Of a stretch of DNA of 64,000 nt, positions 1 through 15,978 are shown piece after piece. Under the pieces are notes generated by a model. That model was not told the DNA's origin and searched no databases. It saw only the letters and a program-made list of their open reading frames with translations. Made by a program: the position numbers and the translations under genes. Each line of letters opens with the position of its first letter. Positions within the stretch are counted from its first letter, which is position 1. The stretch spans positions 57,852,587 to 57,916,586 of the forward strand of contig NC_089763.1 of assembly GCF_040412425.1 (NCBI RefSeq), given 5' to 3'. This DNA is from Macrobrachium rosenbergii (lineage: Eukaryota > Arthropoda > Malacostraca > Decapoda > Palaemonidae).

Positions 1-2116
1 CCTTTCGCAGATTACTTGCGCGCACTTGCATCTGACGGCCGGGGTCTGTTGACGCGATTATTGTCTGTTCCACGAAGTTAGAAAAGACAAAAGAAAGGGA
101 GCAGGAGTACTAACGCTTGTGCTCAGCACGTGACCGCGTAGGGGGGGTTTGCTTGCTGTAAACAACCACCCTTTCGTAGCTTGCGGGCAGTCTGAAAAAT
201 GACAAAATCTCGCCGATACACAGTTCAGATAAAAATGAGGTTAAGGGATATCCTAATAAAAGGTGGCCCTGGTAAAACCATCCCTGTTGGATAGGTCCCT
301 AAGCTAAACTTATAAGCTGCTAAGACGGTTGGTGTTTTGAACACAACAAACAACAAACAGCCAGCCTTCCTCCCTGCGTTCACAGAGGAAGCCTTTCCTT
401 GGTGCTGTCTTGTCTTTGTTTCTTTTTCTTTTCTTTTGGTTTTGATTATATTCCTACCAAATCAAAGAAGAGAGGTCGAACAGCATAATACTTGTAAGAA
501 TATACATACCTTTTCCCAGCTGATGAAGTAGCTTCAGAAGAGTGCAGCCTTCCAGTTTTTCAGCAAGTCATTAGGGATGAGATTGCTAGTCCCCTGCCCC
601 TTTTTCTTGACCCCAGATGACGCTGGTGCCTATGTACAGCTACTTGGGCCCATGGATGGTAGAGCAGGAGCAATCCACGGCCCTAGCTAACGTGAACATA
701 GAACTAAACCACTAAGCCACGGTGCCCCACTTAAGGCTGACAGCACCTGACAAAGTTGGGGTAATAAAGATATTTTGCACAAAAAAAAGTAGTGAAAAGA
801 GATAGGGGATAAAGACGTTTAGTGCAAAAACATTAAAAAGAAAAGGCACAAGGAAGAAGAATGAAACTTGGGGAATACCGCCAGAGATAGGAAAAGAGTA
901 GTTGCTACACAGTCAGCAAGAGTATATAATAACATTTCTATAGGTAGACTTTTCATGAAAGGAAAAAAAGTATAGAATGGATTACTTGAGATGAGAATGC
1001 TTAATGCGGGCAAACAGCTTACTAGCTGAGAAACCTGAAGTAGCACCGACCATTCCGCATCAGTGGGGGTTGTAATTATTTTAGATTAAGACAATCTTGT
1101 GGTGGCACGGCTCTTGCTCTTGGTCAGCCCGTAACCGAAATAGTCCCTGCGGAAAAGAAAGTCGCAGAGAAACTAATGAGAAGAATACAGCAAAAAAAGT
1201 AGCATTTTGAATGACTGTTGCTTTTTGAGCAATTCTGAGGGCTTAAATGAGGGAAAAGACAGGCAGAATTGCAAACTTCTTTAAACCAGCTGGTACCTGT
1301 CATTAAGGCAAAAAGTGTTATAGCAGCAAGTTCCAGTAAGTGGAAAGGACTGGGAAGGAAGGGACAAAATTCGGGCAAAAGGAAAAGAATGGAATAAACA
1401 AAACTCCATATATAATACAGTATTCAGCTTAAGAGGGGAAGTGGAAGAGATACAGTAGTTTTAGGCTTGCAGAAAAGGAGACTAAAAAGGAAACGAAAAG
1501 ATGTAAGCAAGAGGAAAAGAAGTTAAAAAAATGAATAAGTTAAAAAACAACAAAATAAAACTAAAAATAAAGTAAAAGTGAAATAAGAATAAAAGTAATA
1601 AGAATAGTTTAGCAGAAAAAAAAATAAATAACAAAATTCAACAGCAAATCCTGGTTGATGACTGGGATGAACATTAAAAAAAGACCACACTAGATGGGAC
1701 TGATACGTAATAGACAAAGTGGAATGTATATTATCATCCGGGAGGTAGTTAGGAACAGAGGAACGCTGAAAATGTCAAAGTTTACAATTAAGTAAAATTT
1801 CGCCATTTAGGATACCTTTCAGGATAGTTTAACATGCAATGATCTAAAGGCTGATCCACCATCTGTCTGAAGTATTTGCACGCCCTGTTTTCAGTATTGA
1901 TTAGCTGCCAGGTAATCCTATTCGTAAACGGTGGATGATAACTGCCAGTTTTCTGGAGAGACACAGGAAAAATGAGTAATGTTGTAAATTAGTATTTTCT
2001 GCGTACCTTTTGCAGACCTGGAATCCTGGAGGAGTGCCTGATAAACCTCGCTGAGTGCTTGAGCTTGGCAGACCTGAAAATGTCTTGTTTTAATTGTATG
2101 AGAGAAATCGGCGAGT
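1..2116. other. AT-rich non-coding DNA
   Basis: No reading frame above about 85 codons and none with recognisable motifs. The stretch is A-rich on the plus strand between about 1,380 and 1,660. I see no repeat, RNA gene or element boundary that I can support. Confidence 0.6.
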
Positions 2117-2416
<300 letters not shown>

Positions 2417-2466
2417 TACATACGTACATACATACATACATGCATGCATACATGCATATGTAAGTA

Positions 2467-2640
2467 TATACCCGCCCTGCTGGGCCGAGCAGAAGCAGAC
2501 AGACAAAGTGAAGGTAGGTGCTTTATGTGCCACAAGGCAGGACACTTAGCCAAAACCTATGTGCTTGGTGACCTAGAAGCAGCACCGTCGGAATATCACC
2601 TGCAAGTCGGTATCTTAATGCTGAAGTGACTCCCTGCAAA
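2467..2640 (+). pseudogene. CCHC zinc-knuckle gene fragment, right arm of an inverted pair
   Basis: The plus strand encodes [20 protein letters not shown], a CX2CX4HX4 zinc knuckle whose fourth ligand is Tyr instead of Cys. It matches the minus-strand peptide of the left arm across about 40 residues, including the shared VLGDLEA. The frame closes at a TGA near 2,627. Flanking DNA also matches the left arm in reverse complement, from the GCAGAAGCAGACAGA stretch to CCCTGC. The two arms differ by many substitutions and are therefore not recent copies. Function beyond a probable nucleic-acid-binding knuckle is unknown. Confidence 0.5.
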
Positions 2641-3752
<1,112 letters not shown>

Positions 3753-4370
3753 TGTATGTACATATGTATATACACATATATATACTATACATATATACAT
3801 ATACATGCACACGTTCTTCCTCCCACCTCGATCCCTAAGCAAAGGAGTCAGTCGCCTTGATGCATCTTCAACTATATATTTCCATGGAGACATCTTCCTC
3901 TGCTAAACTCTCGCTCACCAGATCCCCTTCACTTTGTCATCCCATCTAAATCCACTGCCCTTCTCTTGACTCTTTTCTTGGAGGTTTGAATTATCTATTG
4001 GAGTATCAAATTGTATAACTATAGGTTTAGATTCACAGTTTTTCATTTAAAAGACGTATTGTTTGGTTTGTTACAGAATTATATTATCTTAAAAAATATA
4101 TTCTGATAGAAAATGCCAAAAGCCTGGACTTATCAAACCTTCGTAGTATTGAATAGCATAATGAGATAAAGAGAAAATAAATAATGGAAACGGGGGTATA
4201 AATGTTTAAACATCTGAATGCTGTCTGTCTATTTGTCTCTCACTTTTCCATCATATCTGTAAATATTTCCTTTTTTCTTGCATATTTTTTTGGGGACCCT
4301 CCCCGAGAATGTTTTTTTTCCATGGAAAGGTTGACGTTTCCCTCGTAATTAGTTGACACGATATGGCTAT

Positions 4371-4421
4371 ATAAGTTAAGGGCTACGGTTTTATAGCCAT
4401 AAGTTAAGGGCTACGGTTTTA
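4371..4421 (+). repeat. Short tandem duplication, 28-bp period
   Basis: The 23-bp stretch beginning ATAAGTTAAGGGCTACGG occurs at 4,371 and again at 4,399, separated by TAGCC. Confidence 0.85.
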
Positions 4422-5059
4422 TTTTTCCAGAAACTCCGTTAACCTGATCTTTTGGCTACAAATGGATATTGCTCTAGCACACACGCGCTCTCTAGGACAT
4501 TTTCTAGGTTTACTTTCTACTGTGAACTGTTCCTTGGGAGCCAGTCTTGCCTGTACTTCCTTTTGTAATGGTCTCTGCTATGTCTCTCTTGATTGTAATT
4601 TCTGCTGGGAAAACAGCTCTTTGAGTAAATTGCGTCATTTTAGAAAAAAAAAAAGTTAATGGGTAACAAGTTCTGTTTACATTTCTGTAGATTTTTCATG
4701 GCCTTGTTGGAAATTAAGAAAAACAATTGTTACATGACTGCCTCCCCTAAAACGATTAGTGAAATGATGGAATCGTTATGATTAATGTCAAATGCATGTG
4801 ACAACAGATCATCAGTAATAGCTGAGCGCAGGATTTATTAACTGTCACAAACCAGTTACACGGATCCATGAGTGGCTGTCAAGGTGAAGAAAAAGTTAGC
4901 GGAGATGAGAAAAAATGGTTTAAAAAGTAACAAGGATTTTTTCTTGGCATCCTCTTGCAAAACAACGATCTTCCGGACTACATGTTTGTTTACAGAATCA
5001 TTTCACCGTATGCTTAATAGTAGCTTATCTTGATAGAGGTCCATGGGCAAAAATAATGT

Positions 5060-5060
<1 letters not shown>

Positions 5061-5098
<38 letters not shown>
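5061..5098. repeat. (CT)n microsatellite
   Basis: 38-bp CT run with the pyrimidine strand on plus. Confidence 0.97.
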
Positions 5099-5099
<1 letters not shown>

Positions 5100-5606
5100 C
5101 GGGGACTGAGCTATAGTTTGTCTCTTTTGCCCATCAAACACCTGAATCCCTTTCCTAAAGTTGACGAAACTGAACATTTAGATAGGAATTCTTGATTTAC
5201 TTTGAACCCTGCAGCTCAATGTTCTGTCTTTGGAGATCTGTAAAGAAGCTTGCCGTTTAGGAAACAAATTCATAGCAGATCTGATTGCTCATGCAAAAGG
5301 TGTCATGTCCTATTACGGTTTGGTTAACTAATTTGCCAGAAGGTCACGTCACTTAATCTGTCTTGTTTGGATAGAAAGTTAGAGAGGCAATCAGAAAAAA
5401 TGCCTTGGCCTTTAGGTACCGCCTAACTTTTTCTGATATGCGAACAAAGGCAACGAGAGCTTACAAAACAGACGAAGTTGCGCGTGATTCCCCGAGAAAA
5501 CCAGAACTGAGAAAAACTGTTCCTGAACTGACGATATCAAGTTGTTTTCGAATTTATGACTTTAAGATAATAAATTCTACTCTTGCAGTTAATTGGCATT
5601 GTTACC

Positions 5607-6740
<1,134 letters not shown>

Positions 6741-6779
6741 GCACAAATATAGATGTGTATATATATACGTGTGTGTGAA

Positions 6780-7794
6780 TAAACATGGAAACAGTAGTAC
6801 AAGCAAAAAATTTAAAAAAATTCATATTTTAGTAGTCGGGGATTTTTCAAAGCAGAAGTGCTTATGTATTACTTAAAAATGGTTCATTCTACCATTCCTT
6901 AGTGGCATATTTCTATTTTTTATTTAGTATAGTGATATATAGCGTGACATTGCAAAGATCTTCAAGTAAATTCTTTAGACACTTGCCATAATAATTAAAA
7001 GGTCTTAGGCGGAAGGACACGTCTGTTTCTCGGTATGCAATTAGTTCTGCTGCATTGTGTTAAATTGTTACGGTGTATTTCAATTCTTGTCGAGCAAACT
7101 GAGTCCTTTCCGTATTGATCGATGAAATTCGGGAATGAATTCGTTAGTTTTTTTTTATTTCATTTTAGCAAATGGAATTCTTAGAGTGATAAAGGTTTTT
7201 TAAAAGATGTTTTTGTCCCAGTTGATGAGCTTGCCAAAATAAAGGCGTTTCACATATCTTCGAATACAATCCTGCCTTGTCAGTAATAATGCTCATGAAA
7301 GTCAGAAGCATTGCGTATGGGTTAGTAGATTAGCGTGCAACCTCTGATAATGGACCACATGAATTGCAGTGAGAGTTCGTGAGTGGAAAGCCACATTTCA
7401 CAGATGGCCTGTCCAGATCAGGTTGGACTGCAGAATTACTATTTTGACTTTGTTGATGAATTCTGCTATTTAAACTGAAAATTTCCGGTGATAAGAAGGT
7501 GAACAGTGAATGATTCGGTTAGTTCAAGTTCCAAATATTTATTACCACCCCTCCTCCACCTCTTCATATAACTTACAAATTTGCATTTGCTCACTTCGCC
7601 TGCCAAGCGATAGATCCAGTTTCGTGTCCTGGTAAAAGTGGGTGAATGGGCATACTCCATAAAATAAAACCCACCAGCTAAATCACACTATTACAAGGTA
7701 ATCAAGGTGCATGTACGTATTTGCTACTTAGAGCACCATTTCTTCGGTGGGAACCAATCCCATGGAATGCCATTCATCATCACGATGGAGCTTG

Positions 7795-7797
<3 letters not shown>
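6780..7797. other. Non-coding DNA, nothing recognised
   Basis: No supported gene; the longest minus-strand frame (7,466-7,660) has no recognisable motif. Confidence 0.5.

Positions 7798-7876
<79 letters not shown>
7798..7876. repeat. (CA)n followed by (TA)n microsatellite
   Basis: CA run 7,798-7,828 merging into a TA run ending at 7,876. Confidence 0.97.
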
Positions 7877-7879
<3 letters not shown>

Positions 7880-8120
7880 TAATTGTGCATATGATTGCTG
7901 CAGAACTTGTATAAATACGAAGCAGCTAGTGTAGATAACGTTTGTCGATTTGCTGCCGAACTAACTTTTGCGCCATCTTTTGCATATGCGAGTCGACGCT
8001 TTACAAGGCTGTGGTTTCCTTCTGGAAATGATGACACAGGCAATAATAAATGTGGCAGTACAGAATCTCATCCAGTAGTAGCGACGGCGGCGGTGGGTAA
8101 CAGCACGACTACTGCTGATA

Positions 8121-8150
8121 GCGGCAGCAGCAGCAGAAGTAGCAGCAGTG
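8121..8150 (+). repeat. Imperfect CAG trinucleotide repeat
   Basis: GCGGCAGCAGCAGCAG followed by AGTAGCAGCAG. It lies in a plus-strand frame open from 7,895 to 8,251 that would read serine-rich. I cannot support it as a gene because it starts inside microsatellite flank and has no recognised domain. Confidence 0.7.
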
Positions 8151-8515
8151 GAAGCCGCCTGCCCGGACGCTATAAGCTTTCAGCGGAGTGCTGTCATCGC
8201 TTCTTCTTAGCAGGAAGATCCATTAGTCGGCGACCACCCATGAAAGCTTGACTAGCAGCATCAGCGACTTCAAGAACGTTTGGAGCGAGGTTATGGGATT
8301 TGGGGGAGGGTTAGGATAGATAGAATGGAGAAAAAAAATATTATTCCTTGTGCCATCTTCTCCATTTTTTTTTTTTAATACCATGAGCTTTGTTTTCGTC
8401 TGTGTTTCGCTTCCTTGTTTCTCTAAATGTCCCCTTGGAACGTTCTGTGCGATGCCTCGTCCCCGCCTTCTTTTCATATAGTGTCTTGAGTGTTGAAAGA
8501 GAAGAGGAGCCCGTT

Positions 8516-8518
<3 letters not shown>

Positions 8519-8572
<54 letters not shown>
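8519..8572. repeat. (TC)n microsatellite
   Basis: 54-bp run, pyrimidine strand on plus. Confidence 0.97.
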
Positions 8573-8575
<3 letters not shown>

Positions 8576-9184
8576 AAGGTACTGCCATAACGAATGGGCG
8601 TAAAAATAAACTGAACTCCGCTGGTGAGAATGCACAATTTTCTCTTGAAATACCGGAGAGTCAAAAGTGAGTCTTGAAAGCAATTTTTTGAATGGTATGT
8701 CTAAAGTCTATTGTCGCATTCTTTCATGAAGCATTCGTCCACGCTTATTGCAAACCAATTATATGGGAAATTACAATTTTCTTTAATAAAAGTCTGTCAT
8801 TTTTTCCCTAACTAAACGTCACTAATAATACATTCTAATGTACACATTATTTTAGGTCAAAATTCTAATTACGGATGCCGTAGCGCGTGGCATCATATGC
8901 TTTCATTAGAATAGGGGACGTACTGTCAAATCACATCACGTAATCTTTTGCGAAAAGTAGCAGTTTCATTAGAAGACTACTGTACACTCACTACTAAAAA
9001 GATCAGCTATACTGAATAACAGCATAATGGTAACTATGTTATACTGAAGTTCAATGGCCGAAGCTTGCGGATAAAAGGCTCACAGGAAGCCTTCATAATA
9101 ATGATGATCATACATTCAGTGATAACGGCATGATAGCAGGCTGTAGTAAAACATACAGTTTGCCTGGAGCATTCATCTACCCAA

Positions 9185-9653
9185 TTAAGTCATAAAGTAC
9201 TGTAGATTGGATAATGCATAAACCCAGATGTGTTTAACAGTTGGTTGTCCTATCGTTATCATTTGAGCAGCACGTACAGCAGGATATAAAACCATATTCT
9301 CATTTGTTTGCTTAGGCTGGGGGCACCTTATAAGTAATTTACAAAGGCGATGTCCATCAAGCTGGGGATAATTGATAAGGTCCTTGCAGTTGTAGAGTGA
9401 AGAGAGATCTTTATACATTTTGTCCCAATGCATTACTGCTGTGGCTTCAGGAACATGCTCCATCACCTTCTAGAATTAAAGCCCATTTCTCTGACGTCAC
9501 AATGAAATTCGATATAACTAATTTTGCCTTTAAATGAAGTACTAAATGAACTGAAAACCTGCAATTCGTAATGGGCAAGAGGGACTCATCTTGACAAAGC
9601 ATCAGAGCCACAATATCCACCAAATGTTGATCATTTTTTGGGAGTTTCATCAA
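9185..9653 (-). pseudogene. Possible decayed ORF, unrecognised
   Basis: Two overlapping minus-strand frames (9,447-9,653, 68 codons; 9,185-9,466, 93 codons) are consecutive and could be one frame split by a single frameshift near 9,450. The composition looks protein-like (HVPEATAVMHWDKMYKDL, then CKLLIRCPQPKQTNENMV) rather than low-complexity. I recognise no family, signal peptide or catalytic motif. It may be an exon-like relic of a transposon or host gene, or chance. A TA/CA microsatellite follows at 9,784. Confidence 0.25.
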
Positions 9654-9783
9654 ACCCGTTTTAACTTTTCTTGAGGCATTTTGTTATTACCTTTGGGTTT
9701 ATGCATTGTCCAGTTTACAGTACTTTTTATGGTTTTAACCTTTGGAGGAAGTAGTTGGTTACTTCCTTTGGCATTTTGTTTTT

Positions 9784-9823
9784 ACACACACACACACACA
9801 CACAGGATATATATATATATATA
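9784..9823. repeat. (CA)n and (TA)n microsatellite
   Basis: Short CA run (9,784-9,804) followed by a TA run (9,807-9,823). Confidence 0.95.
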
Positions 9824-9950
9824 TGACTATTTATCACATCACCGTGATTCATATACAACAACTTCCTCCAAAGAATTTTAGGTGATAATAAGTCCACCGT
9901 CCCGTGGGATCGAACCAACCACGGACGGGAATCAGGACTTACAGTGACAC

Positions 9951-9996
9951 ACTACATACACACACACACTTATTACACACACACACACATATGAAA

Positions 9997-10089
<93 letters not shown>
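9951..10089. repeat. (CA)n and (TA)n microsatellite
   Basis: Two interrupted CA runs, then about 87 bp of TA repeats from 10,003 to 10,089. Confidence 0.97.
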
Positions 10090-10092
<3 letters not shown>

Positions 10093-12043
10093 AGTTGAAA
10101 CCTAATTCCGACAAAATAAGGCAAAATGACACGGTGGTCTAAAGCGCATTACGGCTTGTCTTAAACCTACAAATGTTTTTAGTTACAGGGTACTGAGAGT
10201 TAAAGGCGCTTTTTAGGACTGGCCAGTATTTTCTGAAACTAGATCCTACACTAGGGACAACATTTTTTTTTTTTTTTTTACTCTTGCACAGGATATTTTT
10301 AAACTCCTATTCAGTCCTCACGAAATACAGAAATGTCAAACCTTTCAGTCCTACCATATTTCAAGAAGAAAGCTCATAATAATACGGGATCCATTGCTAG
10401 ACATCTCTGCAGCTGATTAGGGATTTTGATATATGAGTTGTCCCTCTCTTGCACAAGCCCCAATCTTCCCTCCAAACCCCAGTTGTCTTAGTGGTGTACA
10501 CCTTGACCATTTCCACATCACTCTCTGTAACCCGTACTTTGAGTTAAATGTATTATTAACATACCTATACTCATGTAGTTTGACTCTCTCCTTTATTATG
10601 TAACCAGGCTAGAAAGAACTCTTCCCAATTCAACCATTGCTCTCTGGTTTTGCTTTTGTTCACGAAGTTCTGGAGCTTTAGTTTCTTTCATCCATTACAG
10701 TACCTCCTGCCATGAGTCTATTTTCTTCTCACCTACACGTTCACATTCTCTGACGAACTTCATCGTGCCCAATGCAGAGTGGTTCCAGTCCCAACCACAC
10801 TGATGAAGGAGGTATTGATAATTACATCTTTTCTTTATTGAAAAAAAAAGTGGTACAAATTATTTGACAGCGAACAAGTGCACTATTCTTGGCTTTTCTC
10901 TGTATTATCTATCATGTGTTCCTTGACTACTTTCTCTTTTCTGTAATTTCTTCATTCGCCTCTCACCCTTTTCCTTAAACCTACCATTCCATCCATATAA
11001 CCAAGAACTTTCAGGGTTCATGGTGGGGCTGACTTATAGCTCTTTTTCACTGATTTTCCAAAGGTCAGTTATTTCATTGGTACCTAACACTATGAGATCA
11101 AAGTATCTCGTGTTGTACAGTCAATCTCAACCACTGAGATGTACAGCCTTTTTGATATTAAAATTTGTTGCTTTTCACTCCTCGAGAGTCAGGGCATCTA
11201 TTATTCTTAGCTTTATCTTTTGCTGCTCCTCGTCCTTCTTCTACCTCTAAAAGAATATTTTTCTATAGTAATAAAAAGTTGAATGTGCAACTCTCACTTA
11301 CACAAAAAAAGAAGTCTTTACCTCGAGCAACTAAGTTTATCCCAATACAAATGAGTTGCTCACCTAGCAAAAAACTACTCTTGTTTTCATTATTCAGCAA
11401 ATTCGTAAACTATTGCTTCCATTGAACCTTATCCTCCAACTCTGCCCCCATTAATTCCTGTGTCCTCCAATATTTTTTATTGGTCAAGTTTGTAAGGTTC
11501 TTGCATCTTTAAAGGCCAGCAAGGTATTTGGACAGTAGATTTCTTCTGTATAGTTTATTGAATTATCTGTAGATAAACTGACTCCTTTGTCTTGCTTCCT
11601 TATTCAACTCACCCTTTTGCAGCATCCACTTTCTCTCCCATTCACCTCTTTAAGTTTGTTAAGGAAAATGTAATTCAGCTTTACTTTTTTATAAATCAAT
11701 TATGTAGCCCTTACCCATTTTTGGGGGTGGGGGGAATATTGCCACAGTATGTGTTATGGAACATATCTGGTCTCTTCTTGACACGACTGAATCAAAGGTA
11801 ACGCTTCTTATGAATGATCCCACTCACCCTCACCTATTCCCCAGATCTACGTCTTCCTCTCATTTTCAGGATCTCCTCGCTTTCGTGGGTACAATTTTAG
11901 TCTTTTTGTCCTTCCGGTTGCTTCATAACTCCAGTCAGGTCGCCAGTTCACACACTTACTTTATGCAAATAATTAATCATTAGACTGTACGGTACAGTAA
12001 AATTAATTTGTACATATTCTATTTCTCTCTAGTGGGATAACTT
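10090..12043. other. Pyrimidine-rich non-coding DNA
   Basis: Contains a T-run (10,264-10,279) and a long C/T-rich stretch from about 10,440 to 12,000. Several 60-85 codon frames here reflect base composition and carry no motif. Confidence 0.5.
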
Positions 12044-13290
12044 TGAAATCCTCTTCTTTCTTCCTTTTTCCCGTGCTTGCAATTCCCCCAACCTTATTTT
12101 TTTCCCTTTTTCTTTGTCTTATTTCCATCAGGCTTGTGCTAAACAAGGGCAATAAGCAGCGTGTCTCTTTGGCTTCCGCATAAAATGAAGTTAGGAAGAT
12201 GTTTTACCGTGAGGGTCTTAGTATTCCTTTTATCTTAGTATTTCGTTTACTCTAGCGTGAACGTATATTTCTGGCCTTTGTGTACAGTACAGAATTATGT
12301 GCTATTCGGACATGAATGTCTGCACATAATATAAAATACACATACACATACTGTGCTCCACAAACTAATATTTTCTGTTTACCAATCAAGTCATTTTGCC
12401 TCTTCTGTCGCATTGCCTAGTCCCAACCAAAGTGATGTTGTAATAACTCAGCAAAATAAGTCAAGAAGCACAGACATAAGGATAAACGGTTTATAGGAAT
12501 TCAAACAATTTAAATATTTTACATTTGTACGAGTATTTACTTCCACGTCAGTTGAATATCGTCCGTCATTCATCCAGAAAGGAGAAAATTCTATCATTCT
12601 GAAAAGTCAAGCAATTTGTTCAATAATGAAAAAAAAAAACTATGCGAAACACACATGCATAAACTACGACTGAAAACTTCGGAGGAAATGAAAGGGCCCA
12701 CAGCCTTTACAGAGACACAAAATCCATTTTCACTGGTTAACTTCGTTTTCATTTCAGCATTTTTGTTTTATGTTTCTCTTTCGGCATGAAATATCTTCAG
12801 TTCCTCGCCGAAAAAGAAGTCAACTTGCTTCGAATTGAAACCAGAGCCTGCATTGATCACCAGTGACAAACAGAACGGACAAAAATGGACAGCCTGATAG
12901 AAAGGGCAAAATGACTGATTTGTAAAAAGAAATATTAGTTTGTGGAGTACAGACATTCATGTGCATACACAGTATGTGTGCAGACATTCATGTACATGTA
13001 TGTGCAGACATCCATGTGCGTATAGCACATAATTATGTACTTTATACAAAGGCCAGAAATATACGTTCACACTAGTGTAAAAGAAATACTTAGACCCTCA
13101 CGGTAAAATATCTTCCCAACTTCATTTTATGCCGAAGCCAAAGAGACACGCTGCCTATTGCCCTTATTTAGCACAAGCCTGATGGAAATAAGAAAAAGAA
13201 AAAGGGGAAAAAATAAGGTTTGGGTTTTATTTTGGAGGAAGTGAAGGTTGGGGGAAGTTGAAAGCAAGGGAAAAAAAGAAAGAAGAAAAT
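12044..13290. repeat. Long imperfect inverted repeat
   Basis: The left arm (about 12,044-12,415) and right arm (about 12,885-13,290) are reverse complements over roughly 370-400 bp with small indels. Anchors: TTTCCATCAGGCTTGTGC (left) against GCACAAGCCTGATGGAAA (right), and CTCCACAAACTAATATTT against AAATATTAGTTTGTGGAG. The spacer is about 470 bp. The right arm contains local CAGACATTCATGT reduplications near 12,950-13,020. No coding capacity is seen. It may be a foldback element or an inverted duplication. Confidence 0.85.
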
Positions 13291-13940
13291 TTCAGATCTT
13301 TCTTCCTTAAACTGTTCGTCCTATAAAGGTAGATCCTGTTAAGTTTAAAGCAGTCTTAAATCGCCATCCTCCATGGGTGTACAAGCATATTTTTTTTTAT
13401 ATTGGTTTTTCTTTTTATCATTGCCTTCCAAAAAAGAGGTAATGTTTTAGTTAACTTTGTTTCGTGGATTTGTCTTTTTTTTAGGTAGGATTACGCAAGA
13501 CGTTATGTGTCAATCTTTACGAAAATTGTACCAAAAGGTGGGCATATTCAGTGACAACAAGTGATTGGATTTTGAGAGCTCGAAATATAAAAGACATTCC
13601 TGGAGTGTGGATTGTCATCATCTGTATTTGACTATCCCTCTTTATTCTCTTTGCAAGGCCTCTCTCTTATCACGTATATGGGCATCCAAGTCTGCGGAAG
13701 CTTCCTAGGATGCAAGATGACCTTGACTAACTAATTCCAAACCTTTTTGTCAAGAATCACATTTTAAGTAGCCTAACCTAGAGGATGAGTAACTTGAGAT
13801 ACAGTCAAGATAACATGACATTAATAACAGTCCTTCAGACATAATATTGCCATTTATTTTTTCAGAAGTTATGTAGTGGACTCTGGAAAGTATTTAGTCG
13901 TATACTCTTTTCTTCTGTATACAGTTCTATTTATTTTACA

Positions 13941-13943
<3 letters not shown>

Positions 13944-14010
<67 letters not shown>
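13944..14010. repeat. (CT)n microsatellite
   Basis: 67-bp run, pyrimidine strand on plus. Confidence 0.97.
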
Positions 14011-14014
<4 letters not shown>

Positions 14015-14650
14015 TTCAAATAGATGACCGAGGTACTGAAGCGTATAAAGAGATAACTTACGAAATTCATTATACTCATCCTTGTTCACGATTTGTAGGA
14101 AGAGACAAAAATAAAAATAATTAAACTTGCAGCGCCTATAGATGTGCTTTATCAGCTATATGTTGGGAATTACTAAAATATCTCTGCATATTTTGAAAAA
14201 AAAAAAAAAGAAATGGCAAACCTTTCTTGAAGGCGAGCCACAATTGTAAATTTAGTTCTTTAGTTAAATCCTCAAATTAAATTGGACAACATATGCAAAA
14301 CATGGGCAGGAGAACATTGTTTTCTTTAAGAATGTTATGATAAATCTGAGGATTAATGACGTCAGAAAGTGAGCCTTTGGCGAATCGAAGTATATAAACG
14401 GTTATTCGTCCAGAGAAATTTTCCAATTTTCGACATTAAAATAATAGGAGTGACCTCCTCTACAACTAACCTTTGTACCTGCTACCGTAAATTAAATATA
14501 TATATAACTGAAAAATAAAGAGGAAATGTTACTTGGACTATTTTCGATGTCCCATATGGATCTAGGCCATAATTGTTGATGGGCTCTTCAGGGGGAGGGA
14601 GGGAAATAGAGAGAATGAGCACCAAAAGGTCTCTTCTCCAGAAACTAGCA

Positions 14651-14652
<2 letters not shown>

Positions 14653-14714
<62 letters not shown>
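14653..14714. repeat. (TC)n microsatellite
   Basis: 62-bp run, pyrimidine strand on plus. Confidence 0.97.
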
Positions 14715-14717
<3 letters not shown>

Positions 14718-14853
14718 AACGTGTCTTATAACAAATTAATACAGAAAAAAACCATTAAGGGTGGAGCATTTTGGAGCCTCCCTAGTAGATAAGGGAAGTT
14801 TAGAAAATGCCTGTATGGGAGATGATACTGTCTAGCAAACATTCAGACAGCCT

Positions 14854-14992
<139 letters not shown>

Positions 14993-14999
14993 ATATATT

Positions 15000-15978
15000 T
15001 TTTTATGTGCATATTTGTAAAGTTGCGCGTGGCTATCTGTCGATGTTTCTATATTTCAAACTAATTTATGTTTACTCATTCTCTGTGATATGTGATAGAA
15101 ATATTTAAATTGAATTTTGAAATAATATTTTTGGGTGATGAAGAATTTATACAAATTACTTTGGCTATTCGATTTGTTCGTATGATTCTAGAGCATTTTT
15201 GACGTCAATTTTCAATTGTGTGCTTCTATTTATTGGATACAAAATGCTTCCATGTTATGAGGCGCTAGAAGGTATGAGATCGGAAGTCTCGGTATACGAC
15301 GTTTTTGCATCAACAGCTTTTTCATAAACGTTTTTCACGATTCTCCGCTCATTTGAATGTAGCGTCTCGCTTTCAGAAGAGGACATTTTTCAGAAGAATT
15401 CCATCCCTACTGACTATTTTCCAGGCTGTTGCATATCACATGTTTAAAGCGACATCCGACTGACGGTTTTTAATCTCTCACATTACCTGATATGAGTAAG
15501 TTGTGGAGGAATTTTGTTGCTAGATTTCCTCGTTCTCTTTTCCTCTCTGTTTGCTTTTGACGTTTCCTTCCAAACTTGCTGGGGTTTTGCTTGCTGAGTT
15601 TGATAATTTTTCATTTATGTGAAGGAATAGATTTTTCATTGATAATTAAGAACACACTTTGTTCTTTGAGACTATTTTTCATCTGTTTATCTATCCTGGC
15701 TCTTACCTACTTTCCTCTGTGACCTCTTCCTTTGCGTTGGTAGAGTTCCGTTTTACAAATTGCCTTTCGAGAGTTTGAAGCAAAATGAATCATCTCCAAC
15801 TCTTCAAAATCTCAAGTTCCTGGCAGTCTTCGTATTTACTAAGTCGTTTTATTTTGTTATTTTATAGTTAAATAGAGAGTTAAGACATTCTATAACTTGA
15901 ACAAGTATAATGCTGTATGAGCCGCAGCCCATGAAACTTTCAGCCACTTTCTTGGCTAACTTTAACCTTAAATAAAAT
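15000..15978. other. Non-coding DNA, nothing recognised
   Basis: No reading frame above 60 codons and no repeat that I can support. The last 80 bp probably belong to the same repeat copy as the hairpin that follows. Confidence 0.5.

Noticed and set aside
7895..8251. 118-codon frame with a serine-rich stretch
   Set aside because: Starts next to a microsatellite, the Ser run comes from a CAG/AGT repeat, and there is no domain or splice context.
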